Positions 19,182 to 28,981 of a stretch of DNA of 60,204 bases are shown here, in pieces; positions within the stretch are counted from its first letter, which is position 1; every line of letters starts with the position of its first letter. The stretch is from NCBI GenBank assembly GCA_026390695.1, contig JAPLFL010000121.1:1-60204 (forward strand). Direction: 5' to 3'. The notes under the pieces were generated by a model, which saw nothing but the letters and a program-made list of their open reading frames with translations, had not been told where the DNA came from and ran no database searches. The position numbers and the translations under genes are program-made. The DNA is from Candidatus Kapaibacterium sp. (GTDB taxonomy: Bacteria > Bacteroidota > Ignavibacteria > Kapaibacteriales > UBA2268).

Positions 19182-20714
19182 TTAATTCGAAAAAACTTTT
19201 GCTTCAAAAGTGGCAGCAGGTCTTTCCTTCAATAATTTATTAATTTTTTGACCGTCAATATTTCCTTGAAGGTCGTAATCATCAGAAGTATTAACTAAAT
19301 TAGAGATTATATTATTTAAATCGCTGCTACTGAGATTATTAAGGAATTTATCATTTGAATTCGGATATTTATTTACACCTATTAAAATACTCTTATTGTT
19401 TGCTAATTGCTCTTTTTTGGAAATCAATAAATCATTCAGATTATTTTGTAGATATCCGTCTTTTAAGCAAGCCAGAAAGCCGCCACGGTTCTCAATTTCT
19501 ACAAATAATTGATAGGCATGTTTTGCAATTTGATATGTAAGATTCTCAATATATCCCGATCCTCCCAATGGATCGATTGTATCAGTTAGATGTGCTTCAT
19601 TAAGCAAGACTAATTGCAGATTACCGGCAAATTCAGCAAATTCTGCATTTTTGTATTCAGTATCAATAAAATTCACCTTCAAGCCCTGAGATCCGCCTAT
19701 TATAGCCGACATTGCTGCAATACTATTACGTATCATATTTGTATCAGAATCAAGGAACGATTGATGAAATTCTGAAGTTTGGCAAATCATTTCCATCTTG
19801 GCTAATGATTTATCAATACCACATTTATTTAAAATTCCTGCCCAAAGAAGTCGTGCAGCCCTTAGTTTAGCAATTTCTATAAAAAATTCGCTGCCGGCCG
19901 AAAAGTTAAAATAAATCTGGTTGACTATTTCATCTAAATTTAAATCAAATCGTTCCAATTGTCTCATGTACTCATAAGCTTGTGCTATACTGTACGCAAT
20001 TTCTTCAATTGCACCAGCACCTGCTTCTGCATAATTATTCCCATTAATCGCTACTATTCCGGATTTCGGATGATTTGATTTTACTGATTTAATCATTCCA
20101 GAAATTGCTTCAAAATCCTGGTCTATTGTAATTGGAATTATTCCGTTATTAAGTATTTTTGAAAATATATCGACACCAAAAGCAGCCTCTATTGTATCTT
20201 TATCAATATTATTATTTGTAATGTAACTTAAAAAAAATTGATAGAAGTTATAATCAACACAATTTTCAAAAAATATGGGATAATGTGAAAGATCAATATC
20301 CTTAAATAAAATATCAAAGATGTCTGCGAATGAATAATCATATTGAGCTGCTATGGAAGCCAGTAAAGAAAAATCAATCAAAATTGAATTTTGTCCAATG
20401 GCAAGGTTTGCAGCTAATTCCTTATTCAAATCAAATATATTGTCAGATTTTAGTGGCTGAATTATTAACCATCTATGGTTTTTAACATCAGGTGCGGATT
20501 TTCCACGAATATACGGGAAATCACCACTATCACGGATGATTCTCCTCATTTGATCGCTAATGTCATTTTCAGTATATAAGGGTTTAATACCAATTCCGGA
20601 GTAGGACTGAGTTTCAATTGTTTTTAATTCTTCAGGTTTTAGACTATTTTTGATAAGCCACAGCCAGTCATCATAACCAGTCTTTTGAAATTCATCTAAA
20701 TTAACTTTTGTCAT
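19182..20714 (-). CDS. mutA: Methylmalonyl-CoA mutase, small subunit (short form)
   Basis: Non-catalytic partner of MutB. It shares the barrel fold, for example the GAGAIEEIAYSIAQAYEYMR segment and DPLGGSGYIENLT. At 510 residues it stops where the barrel ends and lacks even the vestigial cobalamin domain that brings actinobacterial MutA to about 620-640 residues; shortened forms are known in Bacteroidota. It is first in a two-gene unit with mutB. CAAAGCTA at 20798-20805, read on the minus strand as TAGCTTTG, could be its -7 element, though no -33 match was seen. Confidence 0.93.
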   Translation of the reverse strand: MTKVNLDEFQKTGYDDWLWLIKNSLKPEELKTIETQSYSGIGIKPLYTENDISDQMRRIIRDSGDFPYIRGKSAPDVKNHRWLIIQPLKSDNIFDLNKELAANLAIGQNSILIDFSLLASIAAQYDYSFADIFDILFKDIDLSHYPIFFENCVDYNFYQFFLSYITNNNIDKDTIEAAFGVDIFSKILNNGIIPITIDQDFEAISGMIKSVKSNHPKSGIVAINGNNYAEAGAGAIEEIAYSIAQAYEYMRQLERFDLNLDEIVNQIYFNFSAGSEFFIEIAKLRAARLLWAGILNKCGIDKSLAKMEMICQTSEFHQSFLDSDTNMIRNSIAAMSAIIGGSQGLKVNFIDTEYKNAEFAEFAGNLQLVLLNEAHLTDTIDPLGGSGYIENLTYQIAKHAYQLFVEIENRGGFLACLKDGYLQNNLNDLLISKKEQLANNKSILIGVNKYPNSNDKFLNNLSSSDLNNIISNLVNTSDDYDLQGNIDGQKINKLLKERPAATFEAKVFSN

Positions 20715-20831
20715 TGTTTTCTAAAAAAAACTTGAACTATGGCTGCTATTACGAGTATCAAAGTTCAAGTATAAGTATATTAATGTTTCTTATTTTTCAA
20801 AGCTATTATATTTATTTAATTAAAGAGTAAT

Positions 20832-21875
20832 TTACTCAATCAGCATGGCATCTCCATAAGCAAGGAAGCGATATTCATTTTTTATAGCTCTTTTATAAGC
20901 ACGGAAAATATTTTCTTTCCCTGAAAAAGCAGCACTCAATAGCAGTGATGGCGATGCTGGTGGATGGAAATTAGTGATTAATTTAGATACAATTTTAAAA
21001 TCATAAGGAGGATAAATAAATTTATCTGTCCATCCTTTGTTTGGTTTCACCGATCCTGAAGTCAGTACTGAAGATTCGATTGCTCTTGCTACACTGGCTC
21101 CGACAGCAATTACTTTTTTCTTTGCTTTTAATGATTTATTGATGATTTCAGCAGATTCACGAGTAATTTCAAAATATTCAGAGTACATGCGGTGTTTGGT
21201 CAAATCCTCTACTTCGATTTCTTCAAAAATTCCTTGCCCAATGTTCAAAGTTACCTTTGCAACACGTATTCCATTAGTTTCAAACTGCTTCATCATCTCT
21301 TTTGTAATGTGAATACCTGCAGTAGGAGGTGCTATTGAAGCAAGACAATCGTCATTTGCAAAAACACATTGATAAGTTTCTTTATCGTGTTCATTCGGCT
21401 CACGTTTGATATACTCCGGAAGCGGCATTTCACCGATTCTCTGAATTACTTTAAATAAATTACCGTCAAAGCTAAATCTAACGGTTCTACCACGTGATGT
21501 TGTATTATCGATAACTTCGCAGTAGAACTTATTATTATCAAAATAAATTTTATTTCCGATTCGTACTTTTCTTGCAGGTTCGACAAGGACATCCCAGATC
21601 CGCTCGTCTGACTTGAGTTCGCGAAGCAACATGACTTCAATTTTAGCATTTGTTTTTTCTTTTTTTCCATATAATCTTGCCGGAAAAACTTTTGTCTGAT
21701 TTAAGACAATACAATCTCCTCGGTGAAGATGTTTGAAAATATTAGAAAAAACTGTGTCCGTGCATTCACCCGATTCTTTGTTAAGTACCATCATTCGTGC
21801 TGTATCACGGGGATCAGCAGGGAATTTAGCGATTAAGCTCTTTGGTAACAGATAGCGGAATTCTGACAATTTCAT
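20832..21875 (-). CDS. queA: tRNA preQ1 ribosyltransferase-isomerase QueA (Bacteroidota type)
   Basis: At 347 residues it follows the Bacteroidota QueA layout from the first residues (MKLSEFRYLLP), through IEVMLLREL, DVLVEPARKVRIGNKIYF, DNTTSRGRTVRF and GWTDKFIYPPYDF to YRFLAYGDAMLI. It differs at several otherwise conserved spots: IAPPTAGIHITKE for the usual VAPTAGxHF, ASVARAIES for TTVxRAIE, and NFHPPASPSLLL for NFHxPxSTLLM. These changes could mean relaxed or altered function, especially as a second, better conserved QueA-family gene lies at 13.7 kb. It is 53 bases downstream of htpG and may be co-transcribed with it. Confidence 0.88.
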   Translation of the reverse strand: MKLSEFRYLLPKSLIAKFPADPRDTARMMVLNKESGECTDTVFSNIFKHLHRGDCIVLNQTKVFPARLYGKKEKTNAKIEVMLLRELKSDERIWDVLVEPARKVRIGNKIYFDNNKFYCEVIDNTTSRGRTVRFSFDGNLFKVIQRIGEMPLPEYIKREPNEHDKETYQCVFANDDCLASIAPPTAGIHITKEMMKQFETNGIRVAKVTLNIGQGIFEEIEVEDLTKHRMYSEYFEITRESAEIINKSLKAKKKVIAVGASVARAIESSVLTSGSVKPNKGWTDKFIYPPYDFKIVSKLITNFHPPASPSLLLSAAFSGKENIFRAYKRAIKNEYRFLAYGDAMLIE

Positions 21876-21928
21876 TTATAAAGCTCCGAAAATTTAGTTT
21901 TCAAATTATGATTTTAGTGATTCTGAAT

Positions 21929-23797
21929 TTATTTTGATGTAGTCGCAATTTCGAGTAAATTGTTCATTCGTTTAATGAAGTCCTGCGGAGCTTTTAAATA
22001 ACCTTCTAACAACATTGCGCTATCATAGAGAGTTTCGATAGAATCATTTATTATATGTTCATTTGAATCGGATCCCATTAGCAAGGACAAGTTTTTTATA
22101 ATCTTATGAGATGTATTTATTTCCAGAATGCGTTTGGAAGCAGTATAGTCTTTATCTAACATTTGCATCATTTTTTCCATTTGGGGATCGAAACCTTGTT
22201 TCCCTACCACGAGTGTTGCAGGTGAGTCAACTAATCGCACAGATTCGCATACATCCTCAACTTTGTCCCCCAATACTTGCTTGAATTTCTCAATCAGCGC
22301 AGTGGATATATCTTTATTTAACTTTTCGTCTGAACCGGCGCTGTCATCCTTAAAATCAATATCAGATTTGTCTATTGACTTAAGTTGTTTTCCCTTATAA
22401 TCATTGATGTAGGGGATAGTAAAGACATCAACCGGATCGAACAAATAAATAACTTCGATGCCTTTTTTATTAAAATATTCAAGATTTGGATTTCTTAAAA
22501 TTCTATCCCTATTGTCAGCATTTATATAATAAATCTCGGTCTGGTCGGCACTCATTTTATTGACATAATCATTAAAAGAAGAATAGTTGCCCTGTCCGGT
22601 AACAGATGTTTCAAATCTGATCAATTCAATAAGTCTTGATTTATTTGTAAAATCCTGATTCAGTCCGAGTTTTAGATAAGCACCGAAATTTTTAAACAAA
22701 GTATTGAATTTTGTTTTATCATTTTCTGCTAATTCCTCGAACCAAGTTAATATTTTACCTGTAAGGACATTCTTCATTTTGTTCATCAGCGGCGAGTTTT
22801 GAGTAAATTCGCGTGATACATTCAATGAAATATCTTCAGTGTCAACTACACCACGAATGAATTTCAGATAGTCAGGCAGTAGATCTTTAGCGTCATCTTG
22901 TATAAATACTCTTTTTGAGTAAAGAGATACTGATTTCTCTTTAGAATCCTGGAACATGGTTGGTGGCGCATTTTCAGGAATAAAAAGAAGTGATTTGAAA
23001 TTTATATTACCCTCAATTGACACATGCAAGTGGGCGAGTGGAGTATTTGTATCATTGCTGATGAATTTATAAAATTCATCAAGTTCATCTTGTTTAATTT
23101 CTTCCTTCTTTCTGTGCCAGAGCGCAGAAACAGTATTAATATCCTCATTATTGACAGTTACGGGAAAGTCAACAAAGTTTGAATATTTTTTTAAAATACT
23201 TTTTACTTTCCAATCTTCGCAGTAGGAGGAATGTTCTTCTTTGAGTTTAAAATAAATCTTAGTCCCACGGCTGCGTTGGTCAATTTCTTCGATAGTAAAT
23301 CGTTCTTCCCCGTTTGATTTCCAACGATATGACTTTGAATCTTGGTTTGCAGAGCGAGTTTCAACGGTTATTTCATCAGTTACCATGAATACAGAATAGA
23401 AGCCAACTCCGAATTGTCCGATCAATTGAGCATCTATAGATTTTTGTTCTTCAGCAACTTTTTTTAGAAATTCCAATGTCCCTGATTTGGCTATAGTACC
23501 GAGCTGAGTGATAAGATCGTCATCTGACATTCCTATACCGGAATCTTCAATTGTGAATATTTTATTCTCTTTGTCCAAGTGAATATTAATTTTAAGTTCA
23601 GCCTCTGGTTCGAGAATTTCGGAATCCGTCAATCTGCGAAAACGAGCCTTGCTCAGGGCATCTGAAGCGTTAGAAACAAGTTCGCGTATAAAAACTTCGG
23701 GATGAGTGTAAAGGGAATGAATAATCAAATTCAATAGCTGCTTCATTTCAGCTTTAAATTCATGTTCTTGCACGTTTATATTCATAAGAATAGACAA
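21929..23797 (-). CDS. htpG: Chaperone HtpG (bacterial Hsp90)
   Basis: ATP-dependent dimeric chaperone. The N-terminal GHKL ATPase domain has EFKAEMKQLLNLIIHSLY, ELVSNASDAL (ATP/Mg-binding Asn), DSGIGMS and GQFGVGFYS. The middle domain has the SLNVSREFTQ catalytic-loop segment. The length of 622 residues is typical. The N-terminus begins a few residues before the usual EFKAE start; an ATG five codons in is an alternative. It is divergent from the PBP4 gene. Confidence 0.96.
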   Translation of the reverse strand: MSILMNINVQEHEFKAEMKQLLNLIIHSLYTHPEVFIRELVSNASDALSKARFRRLTDSEILEPEAELKINIHLDKENKIFTIEDSGIGMSDDDLITQLGTIAKSGTLEFLKKVAEEQKSIDAQLIGQFGVGFYSVFMVTDEITVETRSANQDSKSYRWKSNGEERFTIEEIDQRSRGTKIYFKLKEEHSSYCEDWKVKSILKKYSNFVDFPVTVNNEDINTVSALWHRKKEEIKQDELDEFYKFISNDTNTPLAHLHVSIEGNINFKSLLFIPENAPPTMFQDSKEKSVSLYSKRVFIQDDAKDLLPDYLKFIRGVVDTEDISLNVSREFTQNSPLMNKMKNVLTGKILTWFEELAENDKTKFNTLFKNFGAYLKLGLNQDFTNKSRLIELIRFETSVTGQGNYSSFNDYVNKMSADQTEIYYINADNRDRILRNPNLEYFNKKGIEVIYLFDPVDVFTIPYINDYKGKQLKSIDKSDIDFKDDSAGSDEKLNKDISTALIEKFKQVLGDKVEDVCESVRLVDSPATLVVGKQGFDPQMEKMMQMLDKDYTASKRILEINTSHKIIKNLSLLMGSDSNEHIINDSIETLYDSAMLLEGYLKAPQDFIKRMNNLLEIATTSK

Positions 23798-23936
23798 AAA
23801 ATAATTTAACTTAACATAAGAAAATAATGACGATTTGATTAGAAATATATTGATTGAAAATTAAGGAAATATAAAATTATACCCATTTATACTGCTTAAA
23901 TCTTAAATTTTCATTATTTTTGATATTCACCTGAAT

Positions 23937-23944
23937 TATCTTTG
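23937..23944 (+). promoter_or_regulatory. Putative -7 element for the dacB gene
   Basis: TATCTTTG is an exact TAnnTTTG match, 22 bases before the start codon. The nearest upstream TTTTTG is only about 15 bases away, closer than the 20 seen elsewhere, so confidence is low. Confidence 0.3.
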
Positions 23945-23966
23945 AATTGTTGTTTTTATTAATATT

Positions 23967-25547
23967 ATGATTTCTTCTAAAACCTGTTTAATTCTCAGTA
24001 ATCATCTTCTCAAAGCAAGGACTAAATACTTGAAATATTTGCTCAGTTTGGTTTTTATTTCCATAAATCTTTTTCCAAATTCTGTTTATTCTCAGAATGA
24101 TTCCCTGAAACAAATATCAGCGAGTTCAACTAATAATTCTATCAAAGAGTTAGTCAATGATATCAATTCATTACTTGATAATCCTGATTTTTCTAATGCA
24201 ATGATCGGAATCTGTGTGCAGTCCATGGAAACAGGTGAATATCTTTATAAGCATAATGAAGCAAAAAATTTGGTACCCGCATCCAATCTAAAACTCTTTA
24301 CAACTTCTACTGCACTTGAGTATTTGGGAAAGGATTTTAAATATACAACATCATTATATTTGAGAGGCAGAATTTTAGCTGGTGGAGAATTTGAAGGAAA
24401 TATTATTATTCGAGGCAGTGGAGATCCGACTTTTTGCAATTTATATCAAAAGAATGCCATTGATATTTTTGATTCTTGGGTTGCTAAACTTGATACAGTG
24501 GGAATAACCAGCATTAGGGGTAATATTATTGGCGATGATGGCTATTTTGATGATAATTATTATGCGCCGGGTTGGGCATGGGAGGATATGACAAGTTCCT
24601 TTTCAGCTCAGGTTTCCGGGCTATCTGCATTTGAAAATTCTGTCGAAATTACTTTGACTCCCTCTGATAGTGTGGGTGAGAGAGCTGATTTTTCGGCTTA
24701 TCCTGATAATTCTTACATACAAATTGTAAATAATGTACGGACTGCAAGAAGATATGCTTCAGATATAAATATTAACAGAAATGTTAATTCAAATCTTATA
24801 GAATTAAATGGTCAGATAATTCTTGATACTTCAAAGAAAGAAAAAAATGTTCAGAAAATTCAAGTCGCTGTTGAAAATCCTTGTCTTTATTTTTTGAATA
24901 TTTTCAGAGATAGATTAAAAGAGCGAAGAATAAATTTTCGTGGCACCTTGCTTCAAGCTCGTGATTTAAATGAAAAAATCCTCTACCAGAGCCTTATTCC
25001 ATTCACCGAATATGAATCCATTCCTTTATCTGAGATAATAAAAGTGATAAATAAACAAAGTAATAATCTATCAACTGAATTGCTTCTGAAAACTATTGGC
25101 AAGGAAATAAGCGGAGTTGGCAGCTTTTCAAAAGGTGTGGAACAAGTAAGAAAGTATATCTCAAAACTTGGGATTTCACCAGAAAATATGTCGATAGTTG
25201 ATGGATCAGGGCTATCACGCTATAATCTCGTATCACCTAAATATATAGTAGCCCTTTTATCCGGCATTTATCATTCAGCAAATAAGGATGTTTTTATTGA
25301 GTCATTAGCTGAACCCGGAAAAAAAGGAACACTAAATTATCGCTTAACTTCTTCCAGAGCAGAGAAATTCATTAAAGCCAAAACCGGAACAATGAATAAT
25401 ATTTCTAATATCAGTGGGTTTGTTTATGCAAAAAATAATGAAGTCTTAGCTTTCTCAATTATGATGAATAATTTCACAGTGCCCTTAAGTGCAGCAATAA
25501 ATCTTCAGGATTTGCTCTGCATGCGGCTGGCGAGTTTTAAAAGATAG
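23967..25547 (+). CDS. dacB: D-alanyl-D-alanine carboxypeptidase/endopeptidase (PBP4, S13 family)
   Basis: A periplasmic penicillin-binding protein that trims peptidoglycan stem peptides or cuts cross-links. A hydrophobic stretch near residues 21-43 ending in YSQ serves as the export signal. The serine enzyme triad is complete: SNLK (Ser106-Lys109), the DGSGLSRYN motif and KTGTMNN near the end. The long insert between the first two motifs and the total of 526 residues fit S13/PBP4, not the shorter DacA type. It is 8 bases upstream of the polyferredoxin gene, an unusual neighbour for a cell-wall enzyme. Confidence 0.93.
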   Translation: MISSKTCLILSNHLLKARTKYLKYLLSLVFISINLFPNSVYSQNDSLKQISASSTNNSIKELVNDINSLLDNPDFSNAMIGICVQSMETGEYLYKHNEAKNLVPASNLKLFTTSTALEYLGKDFKYTTSLYLRGRILAGGEFEGNIIIRGSGDPTFCNLYQKNAIDIFDSWVAKLDTVGITSIRGNIIGDDGYFDDNYYAPGWAWEDMTSSFSAQVSGLSAFENSVEITLTPSDSVGERADFSAYPDNSYIQIVNNVRTARRYASDININRNVNSNLIELNGQIILDTSKKEKNVQKIQVAVENPCLYFLNIFRDRLKERRINFRGTLLQARDLNEKILYQSLIPFTEYESIPLSEIIKVINKQSNNLSTELLLKTIGKEISGVGSFSKGVEQVRKYISKLGISPENMSIVDGSGLSRYNLVSPKYIVALLSGIYHSANKDVFIESLAEPGKKGTLNYRLTSSRAEKFIKAKTGTMNNISNISGFVYAKNNEVLAFSIMMNNFTVPLSAAINLQDLLCMRLASFKR

Positions 25548-25555
25548 ATCCTGAT

Positions 25556-27163
25556 ATGAAACTAAAGGTATTAAAGCCCATCAGAATTGGAATTTCAGTA
25601 ATTTTTTTACTTTTATACACACTGATTTTTATAGATATTTTAAATATTATACCTGAAAATTATTTTAAATATATCTCATTCTTTCAAGTTATTCCCTCAA
25701 TCGAAAAATTTATATTCGCACCCACTCTTATAGCTTCGGGTTTTCTTTTTATTTTGCTAATTTCTGCTTTTTGGGGGCGTGTGTATTGCTCCACATTTTG
25801 TCCTGTTGGCACTCTTCAGGATTTTATAATATTTTTAAAAAGAAAAGTTTCAAGAAAGCGGATTAAGTATAGCTTTCGTGCTCATCATAATTTATTAAGA
25901 TATTCGATATTAGCAATTGTAATAATTACTCTGTTTTTCGGATCTGTATTTGCATTAAATATTAGCGATCCTTACAGTATTTTCGGCAAAATAATTTATT
26001 ATTTAGTGAGACCTGCTGCGATTTTTATCAATAATTCTGTATCTGAAATATTTTCTAATGATGATAAACAGATACCATTAATCGAATACGGAGATTTCTT
26101 CATTTATCTTTTTTCTTTTTCTGTAATTATTATTTTTACACTGATAATCATGTCCTGGCGCAATGGCAGGCTCTATTGCAACACAATATGTCCATTAGGT
26201 GCATTATTAGGATTAATATCGAAATATTCAATATTTCAATTAGAGCTGTCCGGATCATCATGTACGGCTTGTGGACTGTGTGAAAGAGCTTGCAAAGCCA
26301 ATTGTATTGATAATAAAAAAATGGAACTTGATTTCAGCCGCTGCATTAGCTGCTTTGATTGTATTAAAGTATGTAATCTTGATTCAATGAAATATAAAAA
26401 TTCTTACTCAAACAGAAAATTAAATTCATTAGACAGATCATTGACAATAAATAATAAGAAGAGAGAAAAACCAAACTTTTCAGTAGATATTAAGAAGCGC
26501 AAGATAATAACAACAGCTCCAATAATCGCTGCTGCTCTTACAGGTTTAAATTCATGCAAAGATGAGGTAAAACTAAATACATCTTCGTACAAACAAGGAC
26601 AGCGAACTGCACCGGTTTCACCACCAGGATCGGCTTCTATCCATCATTTTACTGAACTTTGTACCTCTTGCCAACTTTGTATTGCCGCTTGTCCGACAAA
26701 GGTTTTACAGGCCTCTTTCATTGAATATGGAATTAGTGGAATTTTTCAGCCAAGGATGGATTTTTATAACGGCTTTTGTAATTACGAATGTAAGAAGTGT
26801 TCCGAAGTTTGCCCTACCGGAGCTATTTTGCCATTGAAACTTGAGGATAAGAAACTAAAACAAATCGGAATATCTCATTTTATAAAAGAGGAGTGTATAA
26901 TTTATGAATATGAGAAGGACTGCGGCGCTTGTTCGGAACATTGCCCCACAAAGGCTGTCCAGATGGTAGATTTCAAAGATAATCTGAAAATCCCTAAGAT
27001 TGATGAGGAAATTTGTATCGGATGCGGAGCTTGTGAATATGCTTGTCCGGTTGTTCCAGTAACGCCAATTTATGTTTTGTCAAATCTTGAACATAAATCT
27101 GCGAAAAAACCAAAGCAGGAAAAAGTAAAACAAGTTAATACGGAAGATGATTTTCCTTTTTGA
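25556..27163 (+). CDS. Membrane polyferredoxin, NapH-like and NapG-like parts in one chain
   Basis: A 535-residue electron-transfer protein, no specific name recognised. The N-terminal part has several membrane segments and two cytoplasmic CxxxCP motifs (YCSTFCPVG near residue 78 and YCNTICPLG near 207), as in NapH/CcoG/NosR proteins. A double 4Fe-4S cluster region follows (CTACGLCERAC, CISCFDCIKVC). Around residue 310 another hydrophobic stretch ends in LNSC, resembling a second signal or lipobox. The C-terminal half has further clusters: CTSCQLCIAAC, CKKCSEVC, CGACSEHC and CIGCGACEYAC. It may carry electrons from menaquinol to an unknown periplasmic reductase. No partner oxidoreductase adjoins it. 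Confidence 0.82.
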   Translation: MKLKVLKPIRIGISVIFLLLYTLIFIDILNIIPENYFKYISFFQVIPSIEKFIFAPTLIASGFLFILLISAFWGRVYCSTFCPVGTLQDFIIFLKRKVSRKRIKYSFRAHHNLLRYSILAIVIITLFFGSVFALNISDPYSIFGKIIYYLVRPAAIFINNSVSEIFSNDDKQIPLIEYGDFFIYLFSFSVIIIFTLIIMSWRNGRLYCNTICPLGALLGLISKYSIFQLELSGSSCTACGLCERACKANCIDNKKMELDFSRCISCFDCIKVCNLDSMKYKNSYSNRKLNSLDRSLTINNKKREKPNFSVDIKKRKIITTAPIIAAALTGLNSCKDEVKLNTSSYKQGQRTAPVSPPGSASIHHFTELCTSCQLCIAACPTKVLQASFIEYGISGIFQPRMDFYNGFCNYECKKCSEVCPTGAILPLKLEDKKLKQIGISHFIKEECIIYEYEKDCGACSEHCPTKAVQMVDFKDNLKIPKIDEEICIGCGACEYACPVVPVTPIYVLSNLEHKSAKKPKQEKVKQVNTEDDFPF

Positions 27164-27199
27164 GTGAAATTTATTAAATCCAAACCAATTAATTATAAA

Positions 27200-28144
27200 T
27201 CATTTATCTTTGGCAAGAAATAAGTCCAGCAGCCGCTCAAAATCGTCTTTAGAATAAAATTCAAACTCAAAAGTACCACTCTCATTTGATTTTGTATTTA
27301 TCTTAACTTGAGTGCCGTATTTATGAATCAACTTTGTTGATAATTCATTCATCAGCAGAGTCATAGTTGCATCTGCTGCATATTTCGGAGATTTAGTTTT
27401 AAGGTCGGATTCGCCTTTTAATTTAATCTTACCGGTTTCAATCTCACGAACTAATTTTTCGGTTGCCCTGACAGATAATAAATTTTCGGAAATAGCCTTC
27501 CACACGAAATTTAATTTATCGGTTGAGGTTAATGATAATAGGGCACGGGCATGCCCCATTGAAAGCTCTTTATTGCGGATTGAATCCTGTATTCCGGCGG
27601 GTAGTCTGAGTAAGCGAAGAAAATTTGTAACAGTTGTCCTGTCTTTCCCGACTTTAACAGAAACCTGTTCCTGTGTTAATTTGCATTCGTCAATTAACCT
27701 CTGGAAACTATTTGCAATTTCAATCGGATTTAAATTTTCACGCTGAATATTTTCAATTAATGCCAGTTCAAGTTTATTGGAATCGGAAGAAATATCTAAA
27801 ATATAAACTGGCACTTTCGATAATCCGGCTGCACTGCAAGCTCGGAGTCGTCTTTCTCCGGCGATTAGCTCAAATCCGTTTACATCGCGGCGAACGGTTA
27901 TCGGAGTTATCAGTCCGTGTTCAATGATAGATTGCTTCAACCCTTCCAAAGCATCAGGATCGAAATCCTTTCTCGGTTGATAAGGATTCAATCTGATCTT
28001 TGAGATTTCAACCATGGTTACATTACCGATAGTTTCGGCTTCGTCAGCACCCGGGACAATATTAAATCCCTTATCATTAAATTTCATAGATGGAAGCAGC
28101 GCTCCCAATCCTTTTCCAAGTCCGGTATTAAGCTTTTTTGTCAT
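27200..28144 (-). CDS. parB: Chromosome partitioning protein ParB
   Basis: Binds parS centromere sites and spreads as a CTP-dependent clamp. The N-terminal peptide [12 protein letters not shown] is the ParA-stimulating tail. The CTP-binding core includes [14 protein letters not shown] and GERRLRAC (consensus GERRxRA). A helix-turn-helix follows with [24 protein letters not shown]. The C-terminal dimer domain ends the 314-residue protein. It overlaps the end of parA by 17 bases, indicating coupled translation. No perfect parS site was seen in this window. Confidence 0.96.
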   Translation of the reverse strand: MTKKLNTGLGKGLGALLPSMKFNDKGFNIVPGADEAETIGNVTMVEISKIRLNPYQPRKDFDPDALEGLKQSIIEHGLITPITVRRDVNGFELIAGERRLRACSAAGLSKVPVYILDISSDSNKLELALIENIQRENLNPIEIANSFQRLIDECKLTQEQVSVKVGKDRTTVTNFLRLLRLPAGIQDSIRNKELSMGHARALLSLTSTDKLNFVWKAISENLLSVRATEKLVREIETGKIKLKGESDLKTKSPKYAADATMTLLMNELSTKLIHKYGTQVKINTKSNESGTFEFEFYSKDDFERLLDLFLAKDK

Positions 28145-28907
28145 TTCTATTTCTTATAATAATTTCTTGTGCTAATTGCAAATAATTTTTGGCTCCGCTA
28201 CATAGCGCATCATAGAGCAGAACTGGTTTCCCGTAACTCGGAGCTTCTGATAGTCTCACGTTTCTGGCAATCACTGTATCAAATACTTTATCTTCGAAGT
28301 GCTTTTTCACCTCATCGACAACTTGCACGGAAAGGCGCAAACGGCTATCGAACATTGTCAGAAGAACACCTTCAATATCAAGTTCCGGGTTCAAATGGTA
28401 GCGTACAATTGAAATGGTGCTAAGTAATTGCCCTAATCCTTCAAGTGCGTAATATTCGCACTGTACGGGGATTAAAACCGAATCTGCGGCAGTCAGTGCA
28501 TTGACTGTTAGCAATCCAAGCGATGGTGGGCAATCTATGATGATATAATCAAATTCATCACGAACTTTATTGATCGCTTCGCGCAACACCATTTCACGGT
28601 TCGGCAAATTGACCATCTCAATCTCAGCTCCCACAAGATTTATATGCGAAGGACAAACCTTGAGGTTTTTCAGCTCTGATTTGATAATCGCTTCGGATAG
28701 CTCTTCATCATTAATCAATACTTCATAAATTGTTTTTTCACAATTTTTGGTATCTATACCTATTCCATTTGAAGCATTTGCCTGCGGATCAATATCAATC
28801 AACAATACTTTTTTATCTGAGGCGGCAAGTGAGGCAGCCAGATTGACGGAAGTAGTGGTTTTACCGACTCCGCCTTTCTGATTGGCTATTGTAATTACTT
28901 TTCCCAT
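28128..28907 (-). CDS. parA: Chromosome partitioning ATPase ParA/Soj
   Basis: Deviant-Walker ATPase that moves ParB-parS complexes over the nucleoid. KGGVGKTT (residues 11-18) is the P-loop with its signature lysine. DIDPQANAS and the Walker B segment [11 protein letters not shown] are present. The 259-residue size is that of the chromosomal Soj type without an N-terminal HTH. The first gene of a parA-parB pair, it has a Nudix gene upstream and a palindromic repeat between the two at 28943-28963. Confidence 0.96.
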   Translation of the reverse strand: MGKVITIANQKGGVGKTTTSVNLAASLAASDKKVLLIDIDPQANASNGIGIDTKNCEKTIYEVLINDEELSEAIIKSELKNLKVCPSHINLVGAEIEMVNLPNREMVLREAINKVRDEFDYIIIDCPPSLGLLTVNALTAADSVLIPVQCEYYALEGLGQLLSTISIVRYHLNPELDIEGVLLTMFDSRLRLSVQVVDEVKKHFEDKVFDTVIARNVRLSEAPSYGKPVLLYDALCSGAKNYLQLAQEIIIRNRNDKKA

Positions 28908-28942
28908 TAATTTCTTTTTTATTTTACTGATTATCCTTGTTT

Positions 28943-28963
28943 CCTCTCCTTAACAAGGAGGGG
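28943..28963. repeat. Intergenic palindrome of the CCTT-AAGG family
   Basis: Arms CCTCTCCTT and AAGGAGGGG around a short centre, between parA and the Nudix gene. It is related to the palindromes at 5399, 10082, 10177 and 42645. On the minus strand it could act as a weak hairpin after the Nudix gene. Confidence 0.6.
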
Positions 28964-28981
28964 ATTAAGGGTTGGTTCTAT

